From positions 2,910 to 41,322 of the forward strand of contig MNCI01003419.1 in assembly GCA_015680685.1 (NCBI GenBank): a DNA stretch of 38,413 nt, written 5' to 3'. A model generated the notes under the pieces. It saw nothing but the letters and a program-made list of their open reading frames with translations. It was not told the DNA's origin and ran no database searches. The stretch is from Gnetum montanum (Eukaryota > Streptophyta > Gnetopsida > Gnetales > Gnetaceae). This document shows, in pieces, positions 1 to 9,935 of this stretch (position 1 is its first letter; the number at the start of each line of letters is the position of its first letter). The translations under genes and the position numbers were made by a program.

Positions 1-332
1 CGTAGACTAGGCAATTGAACAAAATGGGAACTCTCAACAACTAACAGTACTTGGCAAAGTTGGCTGAATCTCTTTAAGACAGGTAATCTATAGTTTACAC
101 ATAACGCAATCGTTTCATTTTTCACAACCGCACGCCACAACAGCACACACATATACTCACATTAACTACTGAGTTTATTTGGAGGTATCTGGGCCTTAGT
201 GCTGCCAGAGACTAGCAGGCACCTAAATCTTGTTCGAGGACACTAGTTGGCGATCGCGTCCTAAACGGTCACCAACAGTATCAAAGCAAAGGTTTAGAGG
301 AATCTACACATCCACAAGAGTTGGGAGAAAGG
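1..332 (+). other. Element G: LTR tail and 5' leader with probable PBS
   Basis: This is the oldest layer in the window. Positions 183-195 read aGGTATCtGgGCC, two mismatches from the initiator-methionine primer binding site GGTATCAGAGCC used by many Ty3/gypsy elements, which suggests the G LTR ends just upstream. The rest has no convincing coding frame. The gag start follows at 333. The left LTR boundary is outside the window, so the LTR assignment of 1-182 is inference. Confidence 0.45.
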
Positions 333-827
333 AATGGCTCCTAAGAAGAAGACTAATCCAAATCTTGGATAAGAGATTCAAGAACTCAAAGACTTCTTTA
401 AGGCTTTTGTGGCTTGAATGTAAGAAGTCATTCCCAAAGTAAGGACTGGCAAGCACCAAGATTTTGAAGAAACTTCAAGAAGAAGTGAAGAGGAGATTGA
501 AGATGTGAATCCTTTTACCCCACTATAAGGATTAAGAGTAAGACATGATCAAAGAACTCCAAGGAGAGACAAGATTTCCTTTTAATAATGAGAAAAATGA
601 TAATGAAAAGGTTTGTAAATATGTTAAGAAATGCTTTAAGAGTGCTTCATGTGGATATTCTCATCTTTAAAGGTGTTGAAGGTATAGATTTCTTTCTTTC
701 TTGACTTAGAACTATGAATAAGTATTTTCTTGTTGACCATCTTGCTAGCAAGACAATGACTCATGTTATTGAAAGCAAACCTGAAGGATTGGCAAGTGAA
801 TGATGGGACAAGGAATGTCTCAAAGAC
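333..827 (+). pseudogene. gag: Element G gag, N-terminal part (broken)
   Basis: This is a decayed gypsy-type gag, the structural protein that packages element RNA. The frame opening at ATG 333 encodes a basic start (MAPKKKTNPN) and then an acidic stretch, broken by several stops. From about 650 to 827 a conserved capsid-like segment is readable despite two stops, with key patterns FKGVEGID, YFLVDHLASK and WDKE. At 827 element C interrupts it, and the same frame resumes at 26256. Homology is by pattern (the plant gypsy gag core with paired Trp/Asp near WWD). Short N-terminal frames on either strand are unrelated shadows. I am confident that it is a retrotransposon gag and less sure of the exact lineage. 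Confidence 0.65.
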
Positions 828-1706
828 CAATAAATCCAAACATTTTGAGCTAATGATATCATAGTTACGATATCGTATCTATGATTTCATAGATACGTTA
901 TTGTATCTCAACATACATTATCTTATAAATGATATTGCAAGGTGCGTGCCAACCTATATAAGCAACATTTAGGCACACGAATCTGTAGTACATTTGATAA
1001 CATAGAAACATAACTCTTTTAGTTTGTTTTCTTAAATCTAGTACTTAGCAGTGTGTTCCTACAGTGTGATGTTTTGTAATTGAATGGAATCTTTATTTGT
1101 GTGTGATGTACTTAGACATCTTTCATGACTGACAATAAAGATCGAGATTACTCTACATCATTGTAGCAAAACTTAGTTTTATTTTTTTTCCAATTAGTTT
1201 ACTATTTACTATTTTCATAGTTAATATTTATGATTACTTGTAATTTACTTTTAATGTCATTAGTAACTCAATAGTATTATCTCGAGCATGTTAGTGTAAT
1301 TACTTGGTAACCCAGTAGTATTATCACTTGGTACGGCCAATGGTGTGGTACTTGGTAATCCTAGTAGTAGTTGAATGAAGTCCAAGTTGTGACTAGAAGA
1401 TCAAGATCAACTGCTCATCACATGGGCTAGTTTAGATTTATTTTACTATCACTTAGATTTAGAAACCTCTACTTTCACCTCATGTTTACTAGGAACCCAA
1501 TGGCCAATACAACATTAATATCATATACCTCACCGTGTGTTAAACCATACGCATTGATTTTACTAACTCACATGGGAAGACAACAATTGTAAACACTAAT
1601 CAATTACTAGTATAATCACATTTTCTTATCTTCAGAGTTCGACTAGGATTACACATGAACACTTGTATCTTCTATTGTTGGGTGCTGGGTACTTTACCGC
1701 TCATCA
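828..1706 (+). repeat. Element C 5' LTR
   Basis: It aligns along its length with 25387-26255. The 5' end has changed from TGATAAAT to caATAAAT, and the 3' end is GCTCATCA. It contains a palindrome array (853-935), a TATA box (CCTATATAAG, 953-962) and a conserved R/U5 region with AATAAAG before GATCGAGATTAC. The length is 879 bp against 869 bp for the partner. Confidence 0.85.
853..962 (+). promoter_or_regulatory. Element C U3 palindrome array and TATA box
   Basis: Cores GATATC (855), GATATC (869) and GATTTC (883) are spaced exactly 14 bp apart. ATGATATCAT and ACGATATCGT are perfect palindromes. A ten-base arm at 875-884 is inverted at 887-896. TATA (CCTATATAAG) follows at 953-962. In the 3' LTR the equivalents are GATATC 25414, GATGTC 25428, CTTATC 25442, GTTATC 25462 and GATATT 25476, with TATA at 25498-25508. 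This is a likely U3 promoter with a regulatory array. Confidence 0.7.
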
Positions 1707-1843
1707 TTGGTGTCATTATTAAGGATAAGTCAACATTATACTAAGTAACTAATTTTTCAAAGTTTGTTGTATCATAACCTAACTTTAATCTTCACAACCT
1801 TAATATAAAGCATACTTAATACAAACCGTTAAAAAATGATAAC
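1707..1843 (+). other. Element C PBS and 5' leader
   Basis: Directly after the LTR end, TTGGTGTCATTATTAAGGAT (1707-1726) is a decayed version of the PBS intact in element A (TTGGTGTCGTTGCTGGGAAC). It corresponds to the tRNA-Asp PBS of Athila/Tat elements (TGGCGCCGTTGCCGGGGA). The following leader up to 1843 is AT-rich and non-coding. Confidence 0.7.
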
Positions 1844-2870
1844 ATGGATTTACATAATGATCAAATCTCACCTGCCAAGAAACCGAGTAGTGATAAAAAT
1901 GATGAAGGAGAAGACTAGGGAATGCTAGTGTAGACATGTATTATTTATGCTCACAATAATCCATATCATCCAAACTTTACCTTCATATTCCATCAAGATA
2001 AACAAATGAGGTGGAGAGACATGCAAGGCAACATAGTCTCGCCTCCTGAACATGCTACAAACTACTCTAAAGTAAATGCATTTGGACCAAATTCAAGAAG
2101 GGTATCATGTGACTCAACACATGACCATATCCTATGAACCCACAAAGGAGCAATTGGGAAGACATGTTGCCATAAAATTCAAACATATACATAGCAAGGG
2201 AAAGTAGACTAACACATCTATTTTCATAGAAGAGCTTGATGCTAATCAGTTCATTTTGAAACAACTCCACCAAAACCATGAGTTATCAAAGATACCTATC
2301 ATCAAACTAGAAGAACTTGTCAAAGCCCAACTTCACTCTACCCTAGTAGAGACACATAAGGGGGAGGCTACTAACTCAAGATACAAGTGTGACTCTAGGC
2401 CAAGGGATCTTGCTAAGTCCTACAAGGAAACTCACAAGAGTCATGAAAGGAGAACCAGCCAACATAGTTCTCCTGCTACCTCCTCTACTTCATCATGATC
2501 ATTAGAGGACTATGACAGAAGACAACACAAGTATCAAGACTTTGATAGGGAAAAGAGAAGAGCCAATGGTCATCATGACTAATACTCAAGGTATTCTAAT
2601 TTAGAAGATGAGGAGTGTGAAAGAAGAAGCCATAGAGATAGAAGAGAGGATCAAAAGAGGCATGAGCATAGAAGGGGTCATTGCTACCATAGAGCCTATG
2701 AACCTGATCATGATGATGAACCCTTTATGGCAACTCAAAATATGCTCAACATTCAGAAACTAGTCTACATACCAACTAGGCACATGCTAGATTATCGAAT
2801 CAAATAGCTAGATATCAATAACATGCCCTATTTTGAAGGAGGTTGCAACACTAATCCTCAACACCACCTT
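1844..2870 (+). pseudogene. gag: Element C gag, N-terminal part (broken, interrupted by D)
   Basis: This is gag of the Athila/Tat-like superfamily. A first frame starts at ATG 1844 and stops after 24 codons. Coding potential continues at about 2060-2870: a segment around LDANQFILKQLHQNHEL, a Ser-rich stretch near 2480, then an Arg/Glu/Asp/His-rich region (about 2510-2720), and finally the capsid entry motif LDINNMPYFEGG, which matches LDLNNFPNFLGG in element A. Element D is inserted immediately after the codons for QHHL, and the frame resumes at 9936 with QAFHDACA, as in A (QHLQAFYNACA). The long N-terminal extension has no counterpart in A, where gag starts about 80 codons before this motif. 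Several stops make it non-functional. Confidence 0.72.
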
Positions 2871-3762
2871 TGATGAGCAGCAAGGTACCCCTACTTCCAA
2901 CCATACAAATCACAAGCATTCATGCATGATCTAGTCAAATTCTATGGACTTTGTAGTTTCCAATACACTTGTCTTCTAGGAAGTGAATCTTTGCCTTAAG
3001 GTCAATCATTGTCTTCCCAATTACACTTGTGACATACACTGGTATGATTAAGTGTAATTGAGGCATTTGATTTTTATCATTTTATATTTTATGGTTTGGT
3101 GTTTAAAGGGAGATAAAAGTAATTGGATTAAGTAATTTAAATTAATTAATTAACTAGTCCTAACATAAGAATTCGGTCCCACTTTCCACACACGTGTTGA
3201 ACCCATGTATCCACTAGTAGGTTACCAAGCGCTACGCTACTAGGTGTACCAAGCAATAACGTTGCTAGGATTACTAAAAAAATACACATTAGACTCGAAG
3301 TGGTCATACTTATGTATTTAATCTATTTGGCTTATCTTATTTAACTACTTCATTAACTTAATTACTAGAAAACATTTAATAGATCATTGAAAAGATTTAA
3401 TAAAAAATTGAAAACATTAAATGCATAAATAAAATATTTAATCTATCTAGAATGCTGCAAGGTTTATTAGAAAGCTCATCTTTATTGTTGCATACATTGT
3501 TGTGCTCAGGTACAACAATGCTAGAATAAAGATCCATACACTCAATGACTCCTGTTTGGGCACTCGGGAGAAATATTCTAACTCTTAAATGAACAAACTA
3601 CAAAAGCTTCACTACTTCTGAAATATCAATGCCATAAATGCGACTAGTAGCTATGTATTTATAGCTAAAAAGTGGACACTACGTTAACGAGGCCTCATTG
3701 ATGCATGATACAATGCATCGACGAAGCCTCATCAATGCAACTAACAAAACTACAACTTATCA
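2871..3762 (-). repeat. Element D 3' LTR
   Basis: On the minus strand it starts TGATAAGT (ending at 3762) and finishes GCTCATCA (at 2871). It aligns with 8999-9929. The U3 array is reduced to one AGGCCT (3690) and one AAGCCT (3724), 34 bp apart, against four AGGCCT cores in the 5' LTR. Confidence 0.88.
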
Positions 3763-4004
3763 TATCCCCACAACTAAGTGAAAACTTGTCCTTAATTTTC
3801 TTTTACAAAATTGGGAAGGTATGGGATTATTGACTAACCTTTCACAAACAAAATAGATTGACTTGACAAAAATGGAGTGCCTAAGTTTACAAATCAACAC
3901 ATTACAAAAATGGTGGTGTTCATGACACAAAATTGAACACCATGACATGACTCTTCAAAATTGGATAGAATGTTCCTTGATGGTGTAAATTTTGATGCAA
4001 AAGA
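3763..4004 (-). other. Element D polypurine tract and 3' untranslated stretch
   Basis: Next to the 3' LTR the minus strand reads CACTTAGTTGTGGGGATA (3763-3780), a purine-rich tract equivalent to TCATGGGGGTA in A, B and C. This is the expected plus-strand primer site. The rest, up to the ORF2 stop at 4005, is AT-rich and non-coding. Confidence 0.7.
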
Positions 4005-6875
4005 TCAGATAGTCCTAGGCAATGGTGGCTCTTGAGGTTCTAAGGAACCTTCACTAGCTTCACGCATGTGTGACAATCAAGGCGGGTATGACTATTTTGC
4101 TACTGTTGCAACTTCTGGCTGGAGGTAGAGAGCATCTAGAAGTGCTTTCATTTTCTCCTCCTTACTTCTAGGATCATGCACCATCCCTGTAGCTTCACTA
4201 ATGTGGATCAGAATGGGCACATCCCAAGAACATGGAATTGCTGGAAATAGCTCATTTACATTGATAAACTAGGTAGTGACTTGTTTGCGTTCAATGTCAA
4301 ATGCTCTGACTACATCCTTCAATTTCTAGTAATCATTCATCCTTTTGGCTAGGTTCTCAATAGTTGATCATTGATCTGTGAATAGTGCTCTGAGAACTTC
4401 AAGTTCAGCATTGGTAGTCTCAAGCTTCTACTTCGTGTCTTTATGATGCTTGAACTCTACCTTGTATAACAACTACGAGCTACCCACTTGTTCCTCTAAC
4501 TCTTATCACAGTTGTCTAGTAGTCAACATAGCCAAGTTCGCATAGCAAATATTGGCCAACACCATGTACTCTATCATTTCTTCTATTTGTAACTCCTTTA
4601 AGTAGGTCTCTGCTTTGTTGTAGGCATTAATCCCATCAATGATGGACTGCCAAACTTCTTTTTCTTATTGCAGTTGTTGGAGAGCTTCATTTACTTTTTC
4701 CTTTTCCATTTGGATGTGCTTCTCATTGACTTCCTTCTACAAGCCAACTTGGTCTCTATAGTGATTCTTAACTCGTTCAAACTTTAAAGCTTTATTCTTC
4801 CATGTGGTACTCTTGATAGCAAATTTCTGGCACAAGGCGTGAATTTTCTTCATTGAGAGATTTCGATTTTTTGTGGCCAATTTTCTTAATTCCATATTCA
4901 CCCTGGCTAGCTACTCCTATTATTGATGAATAAATTCTTGCATTTTCTTCTTTTGAGCATCAACATTACATAAGTGATGATTCTGTGCAATCAAAGTTTC
5001 ATTCTCCTAGTGCATCTAAGCCGAGTCCTTTTGAAGTGAATATGATTTACTTTTGCTACTAACTGGCTAAAGATGGCCATCACTACTTCCTCATTAGCCT
5101 TCCTAAATCATTCCTAAAGCTGTTGGAAAGCTTTATCTCTAGTTGTTATTGGGCTAAGGATTGCAGGATCAACAAGATGGGCACATAATTCGGCAATCTC
5201 CACTGGTAAGTGTTGATTTTGTGCTTGAGCCATTTTGAGTTACTCCTCCAAAATGATGCATTTGCTCCTTACGTCTAGCAACTCTAACTAGGTTGCAATG
5301 ATGTTATCCAGAAAATCCAAAACATCTAGAATCAATTACCTAGTAGCCACAAGTCAATCCAGTAATTCTTCATGCTAGGCTATATTTAGTTTTTCATTGA
5401 CGTTTTTCACTAACCATCCCTACAGATGTCTACACATCTCAAAGTGCAAATATGTTAGGTACAAATGCTATAGGTGCATTTAGTGCTTCAGCAACATGGT
5501 CAACAACTACTTGAACCACCATCTCTTACCCTTGGTGTTGAATCACTAGGAAAGTTACCCCTTCATCTTCCGCCAAATGCACCAAGAAGGAGGCAACATT
5601 CCCAGAGATTTCTAAGAAAAAATGATGTTGTGATGGTGACATCATCATCTCTCGAGCATTAGGATCAAACTTTGTAGGAAACTGCATTCATTGGGCAAAG
5701 AATATTAGTCCACCCCTCTCCATCTAGCTAATTATTCAAGCCACCTCATTAAGTTGACTCATTACTTATCGATACATAGATAGATCCACACTACTTATCA
5801 CTGCACATTTCTCTTACTCATGCAAGGGCTACTCTTGAATTTTGCAGAAGTGCTCAATGGTTGCAGAGGCCTCTAATGTTATTTCTTGAGTAGGCGATGG
5901 TGGTGGTGGCTACTCCTCTTGAGTTGTAGTCAGCATCTTTTCCTTGATGATTTCATGCCATGAGGCCAAAGGAGCATGCCTAATTATGTCATTGGCATAA
6001 CAGATAATTCCTACCCTTTTGCAGAGTTTCAGAATGAGACATAGAAAAGGCAAGGTATTCCTTGCACATTCATTATCCTTGAAATGCTTTTTGATCTCTA
6101 AATAGATGAGCTGTGGAAGGTTCATAAGAAATCTCCCACTTAGAGCAGCACATACCTGGGCAGAGAAGGCAGTCACCTTGCTAGGCCTCACTATTAGATT
6201 GAGGTGATAGGCCACAATTTTGAAATAGATGCACTTCATTTATGTGAGCACATCGTACTCCTTACGATCAACCTTGTAACACTACTAAGTCCACTCCTTT
6301 TTGGCCTCACGATCACCTTTCATTGATAACTCCACCAACTGTGTCTCAATGTCAAGCAACCCCAGTGCCTGCACAATAACCTCAACCAAGTAGGACATCT
6401 AAATATCCTTGATTTTGACTATGGACCCTAGCCTTTTGTCGTTCTAGACGAGACATGTCTCTCCCATGTACTATTCTCCACTGGATTTGATGATTGGCCA
6501 CATGGGAGAGGTTTGTAGTTGTGTTTTGATGTCTACTATAGGTTTCTCTAGGAATGGCCTGAAGTTTATTTCTTAAAGAACTGATTGTTGAATCTCTGAG
6601 GATCTAGTGATGTCAAGACAAGCTTGAGTCAAAGTGACTTCAAGGCTTAGCGCAAGTCCTAATAGTTTTCCTCACTATGATTATTCTGTGGGAACTTCTT
6701 CTTCTAGAATTTGCTGAACAAACTCTACTTCAAGCTCCTCACAAACAGGTCACATTGCATGAGTTTCCTCTGATGGTTCTTGGGTTTGTTCTTGTTTGCC
6801 CCTTCCAGCTTTGGGTCATTTCTCCCTTGGTTGAGAGGTTTATTCTTCCTACAGGCACTTAGGTCTTAGTGCCAT
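4005..6875 (-). pseudogene. Element D ORF2: Transposase_32-like plus coiled coil (broken)
   Basis: This is the second ORF of the superfamily, on the minus strand. The ATG at 6875 follows a TTATAG acceptor-like site, and the frame ends near 4005 after a PPLPRTI tail resembling those of A, B, C and E. The best open stretch is 6239-5910 (109 codons), with the pattern CIYFKIVAYHLN, then LPFLCLILKLCKR, corresponding to IYFKIGTYHLF and LPFPCLIRKLCRC in A. This layout resembles the Pfam 'putative plant transposon protein' family (Transposase_32). About 5400-4030 reads on the minus strand as Lys/Glu/Gln/Leu-rich sequence expected to form a long coiled coil. Stops and frameshifts are frequent. The function is unknown. 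The family name comes from remembered motifs, so it should be tested by profile search. Confidence 0.7.
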
Positions 6876-7149
6876 CTATAATCACAAGAAGACCATGAAT
6901 TAGTAATCATGGTGTAATATGAAGCAATTAGGATACCTTTATCTCTTCAAGATAGTTACACTTGGCTAAGTTGTGATAATGGCTAATTTAACTACTCCAA
7001 TCATTATTTTATTTATGTGTTATTATTAATAAATCATCATGGAGATTGTTAGAAGGGTTAACTCTTCAAAAAAATTGATGTTTGTATATTATTAAGGTTA
7101 TTAACCCTTTGGGCGAGTTAGAAAAATTTTCAAAAAAATTTGAGCTTAC
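6876..7149 (-). other. Putative intron in element D ORF2 leader
   Basis: On the minus strand, AAG|GTAAGC (donor at 7149) matches the plant 5' splice consensus, and TGATTATAG ends exactly before the ORF2 ATG. The length is 274 nt. Equivalent pairs occur in A, B, C and E. This is predicted from sequence only. Confidence 0.5.
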
Positions 7150-7291
7150 CTTCAGTAACTGCAAAATTGAAGATTGAAGTAATTTGAACAACTAGTTGAA
7201 ACGTTAAGAGCTTTGGAAGGTTTTGGACTTTGAAAAATTGCAAAAACTCCCCATGTGTTATGAGGCAAATGACAAAAATTTTCTATATGTG

Positions 7292-7376
7292 CGATGGTAT
7301 ATATAGGATTTTTGCTCTGTGTCAACAAGGCCTCATCAACACAGTCAACTGCATCAACGAGGCCTCGTTGATGCAA
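7292..7376 (-). promoter_or_regulatory. Element D internal promoter: 26-bp perfect palindrome plus TATA
   Basis: Positions 7350-7375 form a perfect 26-bp palindrome with half TGCATCAACGAGG, centred on AGGCCT (7360). A second AGGCCT lies at 7328 in CAACAAGGCCTCATCAAC. On the minus strand a TATA stretch (TATATATA, 7299-7306) lies downstream of both. The same AGGCCT cores occur in the D LTR upstream of its TATA box. The site precedes ORF2 and its putative intron, so it is a candidate second promoter. Confidence 0.65.
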
Positions 7377-7499
7377 TTGTTAACCACCGTAGACGATCAT
7401 TGACTTTGGTCAAACTTGCAAAATACAAAGAGTTTTTGAATGAAATTGGGATCAAATGAAAGCTCACAAGGCCAAAAATAGTATGAAAATATGAGAAGA

Positions 7500-8940
7500 G
7501 GATGTTGGAGCTCATAAATTTGGAAAAATGGAGAAAAATGATTTAAGGGATGAATGAAATAAAAGGTTAAGGAGCACTAAGCAAAATACACAATGGAATA
7601 TGCAAAAGATAGGATTGTAGCAATAATGATGCTGAAATGAGGTATGACTTGTAGAACTTCTTTGAAAGATAGGTTGTTGAACATAGTACCCATATGGATC
7701 TAGTTGCCTATGACATTTCCCATGATTGTGATTGGTACCATTATTGGTATTGTTCATAAGGTTGTCGAGGATCTCCACTTGGGTAGTAAGCTTGTTATTG
7801 TTGGTGGAACTACATTGGATTTCCTTGAAGATAAGGCAATCATCTAGGTGCTTACCCACATTCTAGTTGAGGATTCAATGCATACATCCTAAACTCTTGT
7901 AAGTGTGACACCACAGGGCAAAAACCCTTTGGATGTTCATATTAAAAAATGTCACAATCAGTTTCATCATCAAAGTTAGTTTCCACAACTTCCTCTATGG
8001 CAACAACTTTGCCCTTACCTCTTTGGTAGGCACGTTCAACTTCTTTATGCCTCTTGTGATTATGATCACTATTTTTCTTTTTGGATTCTTCAGCAATCTT
8101 CATAGCAATTTAAAATTTTTGAGCCAAAAAGTCCCATAATTTATCAACCTTTTCCAAAATGTCATAAATAGATTTTTGGAGCAAGGTTTTCCTATTCACC
8201 ACTTCATCAAGTGGTGACTCCTCTTCATCACAAAATTAGGCCTCCTATTTTCTAATGAAAAGGTCCCTATTATACTCTTTTGCACTTTCTTTTTTTCGTA
8301 TCTCACCTTCTTCTTTTACTACCTACTCAACTAGCCTTTGGATCTGATGAGCTCTCAGTTCAAACAATCTTCCTTGGGCATACATCCCAAGAGTTCTTCT
8401 AGTTTCTTCTCTGAGCCCATCTATGATCTAGTGAAGTTGTTTCCTCTAAGAATAACCATGGCTAAGGAATCGATGTAAAAGTGAATAGTATCAACCCATG
8501 GAAACGTTCCTTGTTTCCAACCTTGGATTTGCCTTATCAGATTAGAGACTCTAGAGTACATCTAGTATTTTTCATTAAATAGCTCTAACATGGTACTTCA
8601 TCAGTGAATGGATTCTGGTTCCAAGGATTGATACCAGTTTTCAGCTTCCTTGATGAGTGTCTTGGGAAAAAGCTTCAGTTTCTACCATTCATTTTCTATG
8701 TTTTGTCAAGCACAGGCATTGTGGAAAGCTTGTAAATGTGTTTGTGGATCAAATTTGTATCCCCCCTCAAACCTTGGGATATTATTCACATCTAAGTGCT
8801 TGATCCTGCTATCTTTCATATGCCTAGATGGAATTCTAACTGCCTTTGCAAATGTTGCTTATTATTTATATAAATTACTAAAATTTATAAGTCGTTGAGG
8901 GTGATGTTGACCTTGATTTTTTTCAATGATATAAATAATA
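7500..8940 (-). pseudogene. gag: Element D gag (broken)
   Basis: Minus-strand gag, adjacent to the PBS. In order it shows the capsid entry motif LDVNNIPRFEGG (about 8800), THLQAFHNACA, KLKLFPKTL, AENWYQSL, then LGMYAQGRLFELRAHQIQ (about 8380-8320), an acidic KEEGEIRKKES segment, and near 7720 the QSQSWEM motif of the Pro/Gln/Tyr-rich tail. These match element A gag in order and spacing. Many stops interrupt it, and the tail runs out about 350 bp before the internal promoter. No protease follows. The N-terminal extension seen in C is not visible, and the start codon is uncertain. Confidence 0.72.
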
Positions 8941-8980
8941 TTCACTAATCCAAGATAGCACACGTTTCAACAAACAAAGT

Positions 8981-8998
8981 CCCCAGCAACGATGCAAA
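8981..8998 (-). other. Element D primer binding site
   Basis: The minus strand directly after the LTR end reads TTTGCATCGTTGCTGGGG, matching TTGGTGTCGTTGCTGGGA in element A and the tRNA-Asp type PBS of Athila/Tat elements. It fixes the strand and identifies 8999-9929 as the 5' LTR. Confidence 0.82.
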
Positions 8999-9929
8999 TG
9001 ATGAGCAACAAGGTACCCCTACACCCAACCATATGAATCACAAGCATTCACACTCAATTTGGTCGAATTCTGTAGACTTTGTTGTTTCCAATGCACTAGT
9101 CTTTAAGGAAGTGAATCTTTGCCTTAAGGTCAATTGTTGTCTTTCCAATTACACTTGTGATGTACTCTAGTATGGTTAAGTGTAATTGAGGCATCTGATT
9201 TTTATCATTTTATATTTTATGGTTTTGTGTTCAAAGGAAGATAAAAGTAGTTGGATCAACTAATTTAAATTAACTAATTAACTAGTGTCTAACCAGTCCT
9301 CACATAAGCATTTGGTCCCACTTTCTGCACACATCCTGAAGCCATATATCCACTGCTGGGTTACCAAGCATTACGCTACTGGGCATACCAAGCAATAACA
9401 CTATAATGATTACCAATCAAATACGCATTAGGCTCGAAGTGGTCATACTTATGTGTTTATCTATCTAGCTTATCTTATTTAACTACTTCATTAGCTTAAT
9501 TACTAGAAAACATTTAATAGATAATTTAAAATATTTAATAAATCATTAAAGACATTAAATGCATAAATAAATTATTTAATCTCTCCATAATGTTGCAAGC
9601 TTTATCAAAAAGCTCATCCTTATTGCTACACAAACTGTTGTGCTCAGATACAACAATGCTCAAATAAAGATTCGTACACTAAATGACTCCTACTGCAAGC
9701 ACTCGAGAGAAATATTTTAACTCTCAAATGAACAAACTACAAGAGCTTTACTACTTCTAAAATATCAATGCTATAAATGCAACTCGTAGGCATGTATTTA
9801 TAGCCAAAAAGTGGAGATTACATTGACGAGGCCTCATCGACACATGATAGAATGCATTGACAAGGCCTCATCAACAAGGCCTAGTCAACGAGGCCTCATC
9901 GACACAGCCAACAAAACTGTGACTCATCA
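8999..9929 (-). repeat. Element D 5' LTR
   Basis: On the minus strand it runs from TGATGAGTCACAG (9929) to TTGCTCATCA (8999), 931 bp. It aligns with 2871-3762, with visible substitutions and small indels. It contains an array of four AGGCCT cores, a TATA box and an AATAAAG-like R/U5 segment. Confidence 0.88.
9795..9905 (-). promoter_or_regulatory. Element D U3 array of AGGCCT cores and TATA box
   Basis: AGGCCT cores start at 9829, 9863, 9877 and 9891 (spacing 34, 14, 14). Each is flanked by imperfect inverted arms of the type TCAACGAGGCCTCRTTGA. On the minus strand TATAAATA (9795-9802) lies downstream. CpG sites sit in the arms. Confidence 0.7.
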
Positions 9930-9935
9930 AACCTT

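Larger units (their letters stand above)
2871..9929 (-). mobile_element. Element D: LTR retrotransposon nested in C gag, minus strand
   Basis: LTRs lie at 2871-3762 (3') and 8999-9929 (5'). The order on the minus strand is 5' LTR, PBS, gag, internal promoter, ORF2, polypurine tract, 3' LTR. The spacing between the gag tail and the internal promoter is only about 350 bp, so the protease and most of the conserved non-coding block found in C, A and B are missing. No reverse transcriptase or integrase is present. It has the same gene plan as A, B, C and E but its own LTR array core (AGGCCT). Confidence 0.9.
2866..9935. repeat. Target-site duplication of element D
   Basis: ACCTT lies at 2866-2870 immediately left of the LTR and ACCTT at 9931-9935 on the right, with one extra A at 9930. 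Removing the element and one copy joins the C gag codons in frame, which supports this as a genuine integration site. Confidence 0.8.

Noticed and set aside
7512-7859. 115-codon minus-strand frame with hydrophobic C-terminus, possible membrane protein
   Set aside because: It overlaps the gag tail (QSQSWEM is in another frame), and the hydrophobic end comes from T-rich non-coding DNA.
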